Shown here piece after piece: positions 8,764-16,917 of a DNA stretch of 64,000 bases. The position numbers and the translations under genes were made by a program. The stretch's first letter is position 1. Each line of letters begins with the position of its first letter. The DNA lies in NCBI GenBank assembly GCA_964655005.1, contig CAZZKE010000001.1:50391-114390 (forward strand), read 5' to 3'. The notes under the pieces were generated by a model. It was given only the letters and a program-made list of their open reading frames with translations, ran no database searches and was not told where the DNA came from. Source of the stretch: CAZZKE01 sp964655005 (lineage in GTDB: Bacteria > Pseudomonadota > Alphaproteobacteria > Rhodospirillales > JABHCV01).

Positions 8764-9972
8764 CTAGGTATCCTTCTTTTCTGATGTGGCGGGCTTTTTC
8801 CTGGCCGCCGTTTTTGCCTTCGCCGGTTTTTGTTCCAGCAACCGGGGATGAACTACTTTGCCGTCGCGGGTAACCAGCGTTCCGGTAATGATTTCGTCCT
8901 CCCAGTCGATGTTCAGGGTTTTGCTTTCGGGGTCGACCAGGGGGCTCAGGAAATTCAGCAGATTACGGCCATACAGCGAACTGGCGTCTTCGGCCAGGCG
9001 GCCGGCGACGTTTTCGTGGCCGACGATCCGGACACCGTATTTTTCGACCACCTTGCCGAGTTCGGAAAGCGGGCAGTTGCCGCCGGCCTCGACGGCCAGA
9101 TCGACAATCACCGAGCCCGGCTTCATGGTCTTGACCATGTCTTCGCTGACCAGCACCGGGGCCGGACGGCCGGGGATCAGCGCCGTAGTGATGACGATGT
9201 CCTGCTTGGTAATGTGTTCGGCGACCACCTGTTTTTGTTTGGCGAAATATTCCGGCGGCATTTCCTTGGCGTAGCCGCCGTCGGTCTGGGCGTCCTTTTC
9301 CATTTCCGGATCCACGGTCAGGAACTTGCCGCCCAGGCTTTCCACCTGTTCGCGGGTCGCCGGGCGAACATCGGTGGCGGTGACCACGGCGCCCAGCCGT
9401 TTGGCCGTGGCGATAGCCTGCAAGCCGGCGACGCCGACGCCCATGATAAATACCTTGGCCGGGGCGATGGTGCCCGCCGCCGTCATCATCATCGGGAAGG
9501 CGCGGCCAAATACCGCCGCCGCATCGAGCACCGATTTATAACCGGCCAGATTGGATTGCGAAGACAGGATATCCATGCTTTGGGCACGGGTGATGCGCGG
9601 CATCAGTTCCATGGCAAACGAGGTCACGCCGGCTTTGGCCAGGGCTTCCATGTCTTTCGGGTTGGACAGCGCCGCCAGCCCGGAAATCAGGATCGCGCCC
9701 CGCTTCATCATTTGCGCTTCGCTTTTCACCCCGGTTGTCAGGGGGCGCTGTACTTTAAGCACGATGTCGGCGGATTTAAGCGCCGCAGGTTCGTCCCTGG
9801 CGATTGTCGCGCCGGCCTGTTTGTAGGTATCGTCGGAGAAAGAGGCGGTCGATCCGGCGGCCTTTTCGATGGTCACGTCGAAACCGAGGGCGATCAGCTT
9901 CCTGACTATATTCGGCGAGGCGGCAACCCGCGTTTCACCGGGCCGCCGCTCCTTGACAATGGCAATTTTCAT
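8764..9972 (-). CDS. pntAA: NAD(P) transhydrogenase subunit alpha part 1 (NAD-binding)
   Basis: The soluble NAD(H)-binding dI subunit (402 residues), related to alanine dehydrogenase. It begins MKIAIVKERRPGETRVAASP. It contains the nucleotide-binding GVGVAGLQAIATAKRLGA (about 178) followed by the VTATDVRP Asp and the mobile-loop region near AKEMPPEYFAKQ. The Lys/Ala/Thr-rich tail after residue 370 is a variable extension. First gene of the unit; 168 bp separate it from the divergent M24 peptidase gene. Confidence 0.97.
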   Translation of the reverse strand: MKIAIVKERRPGETRVAASPNIVRKLIALGFDVTIEKAAGSTASFSDDTYKQAGATIARDEPAALKSADIVLKVQRPLTTGVKSEAQMMKRGAILISGLAALSNPKDMEALAKAGVTSFAMELMPRITRAQSMDILSSQSNLAGYKSVLDAAAVFGRAFPMMMTAAGTIAPAKVFIMGVGVAGLQAIATAKRLGAVVTATDVRPATREQVESLGGKFLTVDPEMEKDAQTDGGYAKEMPPEYFAKQKQVVAEHITKQDIVITTALIPGRPAPVLVSEDMVKTMKPGSVIVDLAVEAGGNCPLSELGKVVEKYGVRIVGHENVAGRLAEDASSLYGRNLLNFLSPLVDPESKTLNIDWEDEIITGTLVTRDGKVVHPRLLEQKPAKAKTAARKKPATSEKKDT

Positions 9973-10140
9973 ATCGGGACATTCCTTAAGCGTGCAAACT
10001 CTGCCTGCGGTTATGCACCGTCCGGGCTATTTTCTCAAGTGCCGCGACGGTTTTTCCGCGAGCGTTTGGCTATTGCATTACGATGGCTTTTGGCGCAAAG
10101 CGTTGGATCCCGACCCGACATCCGGCAGGAGGAAAAAATC

Positions 10141-11310
10141 ATGCAGAACCCGCCGCCGCGCGGTTTTTCGCCGGCCGAATACGAATACCGCACCGCCCTG
10201 GCCCAGCGACGGATGGCCGAATTGAAGGTCGATGCCCTGTTGCTAAGCACCGAGCCCGAGGTCCGTTACTTCAGCGGTTTTCACAGCCAATTCTGGGAAA
10301 GCCCGACCAGGCCGTGGTTCGTGATCGTGCCACTGGACGGCAAACCGATAGCGGTGATTCCGGAAATCGGCGCCAGCGGCATGGCCAGAACCTGGATCGA
10401 GGACATCCGCACCTGGCCCGCCCCGCGCCCGGCGGACGACGGTGTTTCCCTGCTGGTCCAGGCGCTCACGGACCTGCCCCGACGGTTCGGTCGGGCCGGC
10501 GTGCCGCTGGGGCATGAAAGCCTTGTCAGAATGCCCGGCGCCGATTTCGCCCGGTTATGCGAGAGGCTGGACGGGATCGAAATTGTCGATGCCGCGCCAC
10601 TTGTTCACGGCCTTCGCAATATCAAGTCGGAAGCCGAAATCGCCAAGATACGCCACATTTGCCGGCTAACCTCGGATGCCTTCGAGGCCTTGCCGGGGAC
10701 CCTTCGGGCGGGTCGGTCGGAACGGTGGAATTGCCGGCATTTACGCATCGACCTGTTGCAACGGGGGGCCGATAATTCGCCATACCTGATTGCCGGGTCG
10801 GGGCCCGGCGGCTATGACAGCATTATAATGGGGCCGACCGGGCGGATTATCGAACGGGGTGATGTGCTGATAATCGATACCGGTACCGTCTACGATGGCT
10901 ATTTTTGTGATTTCGATCGTAATTACGCTTTCGGGCCGCCGGATGATGACGCCAGACGCGCCCACGACGCGGTCTATCGGGCCACCGACGCCGGGATCGC
11001 GGCGGCCCGGCCGGGCGTTACCTGCGCCGATCTGGCCGCCGCCATGTGGCGGGTGCTGGAAGACGGCGGCGCGCTTGGCAACGATGTCGGGCGACTCGGT
11101 CATGGCCTGGGCATGCAGTTGACCGAAGGCCCGTCGCATACGCCGGAAGACCGGACGGTTCTTGAACCGGGCATGGTGCTGACCATCGAACCCGGCATGG
11201 AATTCGCGCCGGGCAAGAACATGGTGCATGAGGAGAATATCGTGATTCGGGACGACGGCGCCGAACTGTTGACCAAACGGGCGCCGACGGAAATGCCGAT
11301 TATCGACTAA
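10141..11310 (+). CDS. M24-family Xaa-Pro peptidase / creatinase-type hydrolase
   Basis: A 389-residue pita-bread fold metallohydrolase with a creatinase N-terminal domain (about 15-150) and an M24 catalytic domain (about 165-380). The dinuclear metal ligands are visible in order: Asp in IDTGTVYDG, Asp in CDFDRNYAFG, His in GHGLGMQLTE, Glu in TIEPGME and Glu in HEENIVI. The start at the ATG at 10141 is fixed by a strong AGGAGG 9 bases upstream. An open frame continues far upstream but that part is only antisense to pntAA. The substrate could be a Xaa-Pro dipeptide, creatine-like compound or ectoine derivative. It is distinct from the DddP-like M24 enzyme at 42-43 kb. Confidence 0.9.
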   Translation: MQNPPPRGFSPAEYEYRTALAQRRMAELKVDALLLSTEPEVRYFSGFHSQFWESPTRPWFVIVPLDGKPIAVIPEIGASGMARTWIEDIRTWPAPRPADDGVSLLVQALTDLPRRFGRAGVPLGHESLVRMPGADFARLCERLDGIEIVDAAPLVHGLRNIKSEAEIAKIRHICRLTSDAFEALPGTLRAGRSERWNCRHLRIDLLQRGADNSPYLIAGSGPGGYDSIIMGPTGRIIERGDVLIIDTGTVYDGYFCDFDRNYAFGPPDDDARRAHDAVYRATDAGIAAARPGVTCADLAAAMWRVLEDGGALGNDVGRLGHGLGMQLTEGPSHTPEDRTVLEPGMVLTIEPGMEFAPGKNMVHEENIVIRDDGAELLTKRAPTEMPIID

Positions 11311-11399
11311 TGCATAGCGTAATTCCAGTGGTCACCCTCCCGAACCTATAATGCGGGGTCGCAAGTGCGAACAAGCGCCCCAATAGGCTAAACAGGGGA

Positions 11400-11514
11400 A
11401 TGACCGTGAAAGAGTATGTTGGATTTGACGTATCGAATGACAGAGACGAGCTTTTGCGTAGTGGATGAATCTGGGTCGATATTGGTGCAAGGTATCGTAA
11501 TTGCACCGCAATGA
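11400..11514 (+). pseudogene. Frameshifted N-terminal fragment of an IS110-family transposase
   Basis: From the ATG at 11400 one frame reads MTVKEYVGFDVSN, matching the conserved IS110 start (..KEYVGLDVS..). A shift into the next frame then gives TETSFCVVDESGSILVQG, the continuation of the same RuvC-like (DEDD) N-terminal domain, before a TGA at 11512. The rest of the gene is absent. This is an old, inactive insertion-sequence scar and faces the MerB gene. Confidence 0.75.
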
Positions 11515-11533
11515 TTACAGCTTTCACCAGAAG

Positions 11534-11566
11534 AAAAGCCTTGTAGCTGTAGTAACTACAGGCTTT
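11534..11566. repeat. Inverted repeat (possible terminator, minus strand)
   Basis: AAAGCC-TTGTAG pairs with CTACA-GGCTTT across a 9-base loop with one bulged base. On the minus strand it is followed by TTTTCTTCT, so it could end leftward transcription. It sits between the IS fragment and merB. Confidence 0.45.
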
Positions 11567-11672
11567 AGGCTGGCGCTGGTATGAAATTTATTATGATGTG
11601 TACCGATGCTCGATCAAATCCCGTCAGCTACATGGAAGAGCGGAACAAACGATAATAAACGAAATCTTAACA

Positions 11673-12422
11673 ATGAAACCATCTAGAGATTATTTGGAAT
11701 TCGAGATCGTCCCAGGGGTATTGTTCCCTGATTGGTCGGTCGTTTCCTCGGAGAAAACGGCTGATGCCCTTGATGCATTTTTCGAGGCTTTTGGCGCCGA
11801 AACGCGCTGGGCGGGGATATCGCCGAAAGAAGACCGCGTCAGACGCGCGATCCTTGCGGAATACATCGCAAATGGCCACGCACCCTCACCTGCCGGTCTC
11901 TCTGAATTGACGAACTTGTCTCGCGAGGTGGTCGGTCGTCTGCTGGATAATCTTAAAGTTCGTGATCTCGTCGTCCTTGGCGAGCGTGGCGAGACAATTG
12001 CCGGAGCGTACCCCTTCTCGGAAAGCGACACGGGACACCGGGTCCATCTCCGTGGCCGTACGCTCAACGCTATGTGTGCGATCGACGCCCTCGGCGCGGG
12101 CGCAATGTATGGCGAGGATACCGTCGTTGATTCTTCTTGCCAGAATTGCGGCCGGTCCGTGCAGGTCGAGACTCGGGATGGAGGTAGGGAAATCAAATAC
12201 GTATCATCCGAGAACATCATCGTGTGGTCCGGAGTCCAAAACACCGGTGGGTGTTCCGCTGATACCATGTGCAAGGTCATGGCCTTCTTCTGTTCGGATT
12301 ACTGTCTGGATTCGTGGCGTAGCGCCGACACGGCTGGCTACCGGCTGTCAATCGTCGAGGGACTCCAAGCGGGAAAAGCAATTTTCATGCCGTTGTTGGC
12401 GACCACTTCCGCGAACCTATAG
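11673..12422 (+). CDS. merB: Alkylmercury (organomercurial) lyase family protein
   Basis: A 249-residue MerB-family protein; MerB cleaves the carbon-mercury bond by protonolysis. The catalytic triad can be placed: Cys135 and Asp138 in MCAIDALG and Cys200 in DTMCKVMAFF. The spacing of 3 and 65 residues matches Cys96, Asp99 and Cys159 of plasmid R831b MerB (3 and 63). An N-terminal winged-helix-like region (about 55-110) precedes it, as in MerB. Extra cysteines (SSCQNCG, FFCSDYC) are unusual and suggest added metal binding. The ATG at 11673 starts a family-length protein, although its ribosome site is weak. No merR, merT, merP or merA is nearby. IS110 fragments on both sides point to horizontal acquisition. 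Confidence 0.85.
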   Translation: MKPSRDYLEFEIVPGVLFPDWSVVSSEKTADALDAFFEAFGAETRWAGISPKEDRVRRAILAEYIANGHAPSPAGLSELTNLSREVVGRLLDNLKVRDLVVLGERGETIAGAYPFSESDTGHRVHLRGRTLNAMCAIDALGAGAMYGEDTVVDSSCQNCGRSVQVETRDGGREIKYVSSENIIVWSGVQNTGGCSADTMCKVMAFFCSDYCLDSWRSADTAGYRLSIVEGLQAGKAIFMPLLATTSANL

Positions 12423-12456
12423 AGGAAACCGACGTACCATGATGGACGACAAAAAC

Positions 12457-12663
12457 TCATTTGCGCCGGGCGATATCCGGCAAGCGGCCATCATCCTCGT
12501 CCCGGACGATTGCCGCCAGACATCTGGCCCCGGCAATACCCTGCGCCTCAACCACTCAGAACTCGGCCATATGCCCCTGCAGGGTGTTGATCGCCATGGC
12601 CTGCTGACGGACCAATTGATCACGGACCAGATGCAGGGTCAGAACCGCTTGCTGTGACGATCT
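12457..12663 (-). pseudogene. Internal fragment of an IS110-family transposase
   Basis: Reading leftwards from 12663 the translation is QQAVLTLHLVRDQLVRQQAM, then AINTLQGHMAEF, an in-frame TGA, then VVEAQGIAGAR and AAIVRDEDDGRLPDIARR before a stop at 12457. This matches the middle region of IS110-family transposases (..LHRVRDQLVRQRT..INALRGHLAEFG..). Both ends of the gene are missing. With the N-terminal fragment at 11.4 kb pointing the other way, the two scars bracket merB in inverted orientation. Confidence 0.75.
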
Positions 12664-12679
12664 CTATGGGTAATTCTTT

Positions 12680-13453
12680 CTACAATTTGGCATTACGCCG
12701 CCTTAAAAACCGTTCCATGCCGGTGATGTTCTCGCGGTAGAACCGGTGATAATCGGCAAGGTCCGGATTGCTTTCGGTGCGCCGGGCGAAATCAGTCAGG
12801 ACCGGCAGTTGCCGCCGGGCGAAGGCGGCCTGGTCGAAGTTCGCAAGGCGGGGCAGCAGGGTGGTGAAATTAAGCACCACATAGCCGCCCCGGGGTTTTC
12901 TGGCGGCGCTATCCAGCCCAGCCCGGACGTTGGGCGCGCCCTCGATCAAGGCGTTGGCGTAGTCCTTGAGGGTCGCCGCCTGATCCGTCAGCTGCCGCCG
13001 TTCGTGGTTGAAATTCCGGGCGGCCACTATTTCCTTGTCCCGGTAAACGACGGGGGCGTGGGCCGATGTGTCGCATAGCCATCCGGCCCTGGGTTTAAGC
13101 AATGCCGCCTGGTTTCGTTCTTCGTGAATCGCCGAAAAAGGCATGGTCTTGCAGCGCGACGGCTTGTTCAGGTGGATGTCGCAACGGCTATCGGCATTCA
13201 GCGCCGGACAGTCAAACGATGGCGGAATATAAGAGGTCGGGGAGATCAGCACCGCCACCCGCCGGCGCTTGCCAAACGGCACGGTAGTACCCAGCCGGGC
13301 CGTCAGTTCGAAGCCTTTGGCGCCTTGCCGGATGGTCGTCAGAACCATGGCCAGGGGGAACCGCCCGGCGTTATCCAGGGCGTCGCTCAGGCTCAGGGGC
13401 AGCCAGCCGTTACAACACTTGCCGCACACCGTACAATGAAAGTGCCGCTCCAT
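12680..13453 (-). CDS. YkgJ-family cysteine-cluster protein
   Basis: A 257-residue cytoplasmic protein with the UPF0153/YkgJ cysteine cluster: CTVCGKCC at residues 7-14, FDCPALNADSRCDIH and SRCKTMPF near 75-105, and a later WLCDTS. The family is thought to bind Zn or Fe-S, with no established reaction. The C-terminal 150 residues are helical and poorly conserved. It is the last gene of the leftward run flippase, YchJ-like, YkgJ-like, 9 bp after the YchJ-like gene. Confidence 0.85.
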   Translation of the reverse strand: MERHFHCTVCGKCCNGWLPLSLSDALDNAGRFPLAMVLTTIRQGAKGFELTARLGTTVPFGKRRRVAVLISPTSYIPPSFDCPALNADSRCDIHLNKPSRCKTMPFSAIHEERNQAALLKPRAGWLCDTSAHAPVVYRDKEIVAARNFNHERRQLTDQAATLKDYANALIEGAPNVRAGLDSAARKPRGGYVVLNFTTLLPRLANFDQAAFARRQLPVLTDFARRTESNPDLADYHRFYRENITGMERFLRRRNAKL

Positions 13454-13462
13454 CGGTTTGCC

Positions 13463-13936
13463 TCACCGACCGCAGCATTTTTTGAATTTCTTTCCGGAGC
13501 CGCAGGAACATGGCTCGTTACGACCGACCTTCAGCACCTGGACCGGCGGCGGCTTCGGGTTCATTTGTCCCCCGGCGCACAGCCAGCGCCCGTCTTCGCG
13601 GCGAAATTGAGACAGTTCATGATGTATGCGGGTCTCGCCGCGCAGGCTGAAGCGGGCGACGAATTCGATGGTCGCGGCGGCGTCGCCGCCGGTCACGTTG
13701 CGGATTTCCAGGCTTTGCCATTTGGCCTCGGCCGCCGTGCTTTCGGCCTCGATGCGGTCGAAACTGTCCCTGATATCGGGCGTCAGGGTATCGACCAGAT
13801 AATCCGTGTCGGCGGTGGCGAAGGCGGTATAGCGCGAACGCAGCAACGCCTCGGCGGTTTCGGCCGGCTCGCCGGCCAGGATAGGGCCGCAGCAATGATC
13901 GAAGTCGCGCCCCGAACCGCAGGTGCATTGCGCCAT
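13463..13936 (-). CDS. YchJ-family protein with two SEC-C motifs
   Basis: A 157-residue protein with a SEC-C zinc motif at each end: CTCGSGRDFDHCCG (residues 4-17) and CSCGSGKKFKKCCG at the C-terminus, around an NTF2-like UPF0225 core (about 28-130) with LLRSRYTAF and WRY-type strands. SEC-C motifs bind Zn and, in SecA, contact SecB and ribosomes; the role of YchJ itself is unknown. It lies 4 bp from the flippase-like gene in the same unit. Confidence 0.9.
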   Translation of the reverse strand: MAQCTCGSGRDFDHCCGPILAGEPAETAEALLRSRYTAFATADTDYLVDTLTPDIRDSFDRIEAESTAAEAKWQSLEIRNVTGGDAAATIEFVARFSLRGETRIHHELSQFRREDGRWLCAGGQMNPKPPPVQVLKVGRNEPCSCGSGKKFKKCCGR

Positions 13937-13940
13937 TTGT

Positions 13941-15020
13941 TCAGCCCTCCCGGTGATTGATATAATGTCGAAAATTAATCATCGTCAAGCCGCTCTTCGA
14001 AAGTGCGACGGCGCCGATTCCGGCGGTCATGAAAAAGGCGGCGGTGTGAACGACCAGCACCATGGTCAAGGCTTCCTCGTTGGCGATTCCCAGTAGTTTA
14101 AGGGCAAACGCCGAGCCGATGACGCCGCCGCCGGGAAGCCGGATAAACCGCGACATAATCAGCGCGAAGCTGGTGAAAACCATGATGAACAGATATTCGA
14201 CCGGCGACAACAAGACGCCGAAGGCCAGCCCGGACCACAGAAAATACGATGTCGAAATTAGTTTCATGGTGAAACTGGCAACGATCACACCGGCCCCGCG
14301 CGCCCGGGATTTCGGCCAGATAACGCCTTCGGCCAGGCCGTCGCCCAGACCCGCCAGCCGGCCGCCGAAGGCTTTCTCGAGCCCGCCGATGTTCCGCCCG
14401 ATGAATGAATCCGGCGATGTCAGGTGACTCTTGTAGCGGAAAAGAACGCCGATCAGCCCCCCGAACAGGGTCAGCGAGCCGGCCCCGGCGGCGATCAGGC
14501 CGAGCCTTAAATCACCTTCGACCGTGGGCAGGGCGGCGAAGCCCAGCAGCAGCCCGACGATGACCGCGAAAACGATGCCATCGACGAACCGTTCGATCGC
14601 CGTGGTTATCAATACGGTGGCCACGGCCATCCCTTCGAGCCGGGCCACCAGCCAGGCGCGGACCAGCGGCGAGAGACCGACCGGAACCAGCATATTGACA
14701 AAATATCCGGCCATTACCGCGCCGAACAGGCGAAAGGTGTGAATCGGGCGCAGGTCATACATAATCTGCCGCCATTTCCACGCCCTTACCAGTTGCTCGG
14801 CGACGATGGAAAGGCACAGGACGATAATCCAGGCCAGGTCGGCACGGCGCAGGATGCCGGACAGCCGTTCGAGATCGAGATCGCGGAAGACCATGACGAA
14901 GACGCCAAGCGCCAGCAGGGCGGCGGCAACCGACCAGATTGCGGTACGGGATTTTAGCCGGTTCCGGCCGGTGGTCATAAGGCCGTTTCCAGCGCCGTTC
15001 GCTTCCGCCATGTCCGCCAT
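13941..15020 (-). CDS. Flippase-like (LPG synthase membrane-domain) integral membrane protein
   Basis: A 359-residue protein with about eight membrane spans belonging to the lysylphosphatidylglycerol synthase transmembrane region / UPF0104 family. Family features are LVRAWKWRQIM, the NMLVPVGLSPLVRAWLVARLEG loop with its Glu, TTAIERFVDG and the late IRLPGGGVIGSAFALKLLG. The aminoacyltransferase domain of MprF is absent, so a lipid or glycolipid flippase-type role is inferred rather than lipid lysinylation. Its first 46 bases overlap the upstream CPICNK protein gene. Confidence 0.85.
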   Translation of the reverse strand: MADMAEANGAGNGLMTTGRNRLKSRTAIWSVAAALLALGVFVMVFRDLDLERLSGILRRADLAWIIVLCLSIVAEQLVRAWKWRQIMYDLRPIHTFRLFGAVMAGYFVNMLVPVGLSPLVRAWLVARLEGMAVATVLITTAIERFVDGIVFAVIVGLLLGFAALPTVEGDLRLGLIAAGAGSLTLFGGLIGVLFRYKSHLTSPDSFIGRNIGGLEKAFGGRLAGLGDGLAEGVIWPKSRARGAGVIVASFTMKLISTSYFLWSGLAFGVLLSPVEYLFIMVFTSFALIMSRFIRLPGGGVIGSAFALKLLGIANEEALTMVLVVHTAAFFMTAGIGAVALSKSGLTMINFRHYINHREG

Positions 15021-15415
15021 ACCGCCCCGGCGGCGACGATGACGCCCAGCATGGCGACATAAATGCGCACCGGTTCATAGTAAGTCATCAGCAATTCGCC
15101 GCCGAACAACAACAGCAGGATTTTATTGCAGATGGGGCAGGCGATGCCCAGGAAACCGAGAACGCCACCCGCCGTCGCCGATTTGGTGGCGCAGGTCTGT
15201 GAGCGGATCGCCACGAACATGCCGATCAGCACCGACAGCAGCGCCAGCAGGCCGATTTCCCAGCCGCCGACCGGGGTCATACGAATGAATATCGGATTTT
15301 CCCACAGCGCCGACACCGTGCCGAGACCGGCGAACGAAGCCAGGGCGACCAGCGATCCCTTCACGGGGGGGGACCGGAATATCTCCGCAATCGTCATATT
15401 TTTTTTCTTATCCAT
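14975..15415 (-). CDS. Small polytopic membrane protein with CPICNK motif, function unknown
   Basis: About 146 residues with four predicted spans. The third/fourth region has SQTCATKSATAGGVLGFLG and CPICNKILLLLFGG, a Cys-x2-Cys motif at a membrane face that could bind metal or do disulfide chemistry. I do not recognise a named family. The start MDKKKNMTIAEIF at 15413-15415 was chosen because the open frame further upstream has Arg-rich non-protein-like composition; the second Met is also possible. The 3' end overlaps the flippase-like gene by 46 bp, so the two are probably coupled. Confidence 0.7.
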   Translation of the reverse strand: MDKKKNMTIAEIFRSPPVKGSLVALASFAGLGTVSALWENPIFIRMTPVGGWEIGLLALLSVLIGMFVAIRSQTCATKSATAGGVLGFLGIACPICNKILLLLFGGELLMTYYEPVRIYVAMLGVIVAAGAVWRTWRKRTALETAL

Positions 15416-15726
15416 CGATGAATGGGTACGTCGGGACCGGGGGCGCGAAACCCGAAGGCAAATCCTGTGAATTTGGATACACTCAATCCAGCTGTCGTGG
15501 CGACGACCCGTTTGTTCCGGTGTAATTTTCCGGACTACGGGCGTATTGCCGGCCCGCGCCCCGAAGCTCTCCATGCATTTTGACCGGAACCTGCAATACA
15601 GTCCATCGCCGGGCGGCCCGGGTCACGATATTGTGTTCCCGGTCGTTTGGTGAGTTAATGTTTGCGAGAAAGCAGCGGGGCCTGTCGATAATTGCAAACT
15701 GAGCAGTGACAGGTTACATTAACTGG
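15416..15726. other. Intergenic region upstream of higB
   Basis: About 310 bases between a leftward membrane-protein gene and the rightward toxin-antitoxin pair, so it must hold divergent promoters. No convincing -35/-10 pair, operator palindrome, RNA gene or repeat was seen. Confidence 0.5.
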
Positions 15727-16107
15727 ATGATCGTTAGCTTCCGCCACAAGGGTCTCAAGCTCATCTACGAGAAAGGGGACCGGCGGCGGGTGCCACCGGA
15801 ACACGCCGGCAAGGTCGAACGCATACTGGCCCGTCTTGATGAGGCGACCGAGCCGGCCAACATGGGGCTGCCCGGTTTCCGGCNNNNNNNNNNNNNNNNN
15901 NNNNNNNNNNNNNNNNNNNNNNNNNNNNNNNNNNNNNNNNNNNNNNNNNNNNNNNNNNNNNNNNNNNNNNNNNNNNNNNNNNNGCCCGTCTTGATGAGGC
16001 GACCGAGCCGGCCAACATGGGGCTGCCCGGTTTCCGGCAACCTGCGCATTATCTTCCGCTTTGAAGGAGCGCATGCCTGTGATGTGGATTTGACTGATTA
16101 TCATTAA
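15727..16107 (+). CDS. higB: HigB/RelE-type toxin, interrupted by an assembly gap
   Basis: The N-terminus MIVSFRHKGLKLIYEKGDRR and the C-terminus SGNLRIIFRFEGAHACDVDL are the two ends of a HigB-type ribosome-dependent mRNA interferase of about 92 residues. The middle (roughly from MGLPGFR to VSGNLR, where family members have a LHPLKG segment) is hidden by 100 N flanked by a duplicated 55-mer. If the duplicate is simply collapsed the two halves are out of frame, so the true sequence is not given by this assembly. HigA follows 12 bp downstream, the usual toxin-first order. Confidence 0.8.
   Translation: MIVSFRHKGLKLIYEKGDRRRVPPEHAGKVERILARLDEATEPANMGLPGFRXXXXXXXXXXXXXXXXXXXXXXXXXXXXXXXXXXPVLMRRPSRPTWGCPVSGNLRIIFRFEGAHACDVDLTDYH
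15829..15883. repeat. 55-bp direct duplication, left copy (assembly artefact)
   Basis: These 55 bases are identical to 15984-16038 on the other side of the N run. Exact identity and a length equal to a common assembler k-mer indicate two contig ends sharing one k-mer that were scaffolded without being merged. Confidence 0.9.
15884..15983. other. Scaffold gap of 100 N
   Basis: Exactly 100 ambiguous bases, the conventional placeholder for a gap of unknown size. The real distance is not 100 bp. Confidence 0.98.
15984..16038. repeat. 55-bp direct duplication, right copy (assembly artefact)
   Basis: Identical to 15829-15883. Downstream sequence continues in the frame of the HigB C-terminus. Confidence 0.9.
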
Positions 16108-16119
16108 GAGGACCAAGAC

Positions 16120-16410
16120 ATGGCAATGAAAAACCCACCCCATCCAGGCTTATCCGTCCGCCATGATTGCCTGGAGCCCCTGGGGCTTAGTGTGACGGTG
16201 GCGGCGAAGAAGCTTGGTATCAGTCGCAAACAACTATCCGACATCGTTAATTGCCATTCGGGGATTTCGCCCGAAATGGCGATCCGCCTCGACAAGGCAT
16301 TTGGCGGCAGTGCGGATACCTGGTTCCGCCTCCAGGCGGCCTATGATCTGGCCCGGGCCATGAAGAAGGCGGACCGGATCAAGGTTGAGCGGCTTTCGCC
16401 AGCGGCGTGA
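16120..16410 (+). CDS. higA: HigA-family antitoxin
   Basis: A 96-residue XRE-type helix-turn-helix antitoxin. It starts MAMKNPPHPG..., and the HTH covers LSVTVAAKKLGISRKQLSDI (about 24-43) followed by the HigA-typical GISPEMAIRLDKAFGGSADTW. It binds and neutralises HigB and represses the operon promoter. GAGG lies upstream of the ATG. It is complete, in contrast to its toxin partner. Confidence 0.93.
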   Translation: MAMKNPPHPGLSVRHDCLEPLGLSVTVAAKKLGISRKQLSDIVNCHSGISPEMAIRLDKAFGGSADTWFRLQAAYDLARAMKKADRIKVERLSPAA

Positions 16411-16495
16411 TAGCAAAAACGGAAGTACGGAGAGGGAACGAGCTTTATGCGCCTTGATATTACGGCACGGTCCGGTTTCCGGGTAGCAACTCCGT

Positions 16496-16798
16496 TCATG
16501 CGTAAATATTCATGTATTTCATGCAGATAACCCGCAGGCACGAGGCGATGTTTTTGTCGTTGGCGACCATGCATTGATCGTGAATCCGCACGATCAGTTG
16601 CGGCAGCGTCATTTTCATGCGGTCGGACATGTCTTCGAGCACCGTCCAGAACACTTTTTCCAGGCGAATGGTCGTGCTGTGGCCATGGATGCGAAAGCCG
16701 CGTTTTTCAGGGATGAATTCGTTTACCTGATCGGTCGTACAGGCGTTGAACATGTGTCCGAGAAAATTATCCGATTCGATTTCGATAAAAATTGACAT
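16496..16798 (-). CDS. Ribbon-helix-helix domain protein
   Basis: A 100-residue protein whose central part, HGHSTTIRLEKVFWTVLEDM followed by LPQLIVRIHDQ, matches the RHH_4 ribbon-helix-helix family common in alphaproteobacteria. An N-terminal extension of about 35 residues (SDNFLGHMFNACTTD) precedes the usual start of the domain. Small DNA-binding regulator by family; the target is unknown. It is divergent from the sulfur operon and 119 bp from it, so it could regulate that operon (inference). Confidence 0.8.
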   Translation of the reverse strand: MSIFIEIESDNFLGHMFNACTTDQVNEFIPEKRGFRIHGHSTTIRLEKVFWTVLEDMSDRMKMTLPQLIVRIHDQCMVANDKNIASCLRVICMKYMNIYA

Positions 16799-16917
16799 GT
16801 CCTGAAGCCTGTTCCAGCGGATTGAATTCGTCTGTTTGCAATAATTACTACCACCCGGTTTTCAATACGGCCTAGACTTTTCGCCAACGATAAACTGAAC
16901 GGGTGAGTTGACGGCAT

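Noticed and set aside
10083..10517. Alternative rightward frame over the start of the M24 peptidase gene
   Set aside because: Pro/Arg-rich off-frame translation; the peptidase frame has all metal ligands and a strong ribosome site.
12439..12657. 72-residue rightward open frame after merB
   Set aside because: The other strand reads as an IS110 transposase fragment; the rightward frame is its shadow.
15829..16038. A 55-bp direct repeat that could be read as a mobile-element target duplication
   Set aside because: It lies exactly on both edges of the N run and equals an assembler overlap length, so it is an assembly product.
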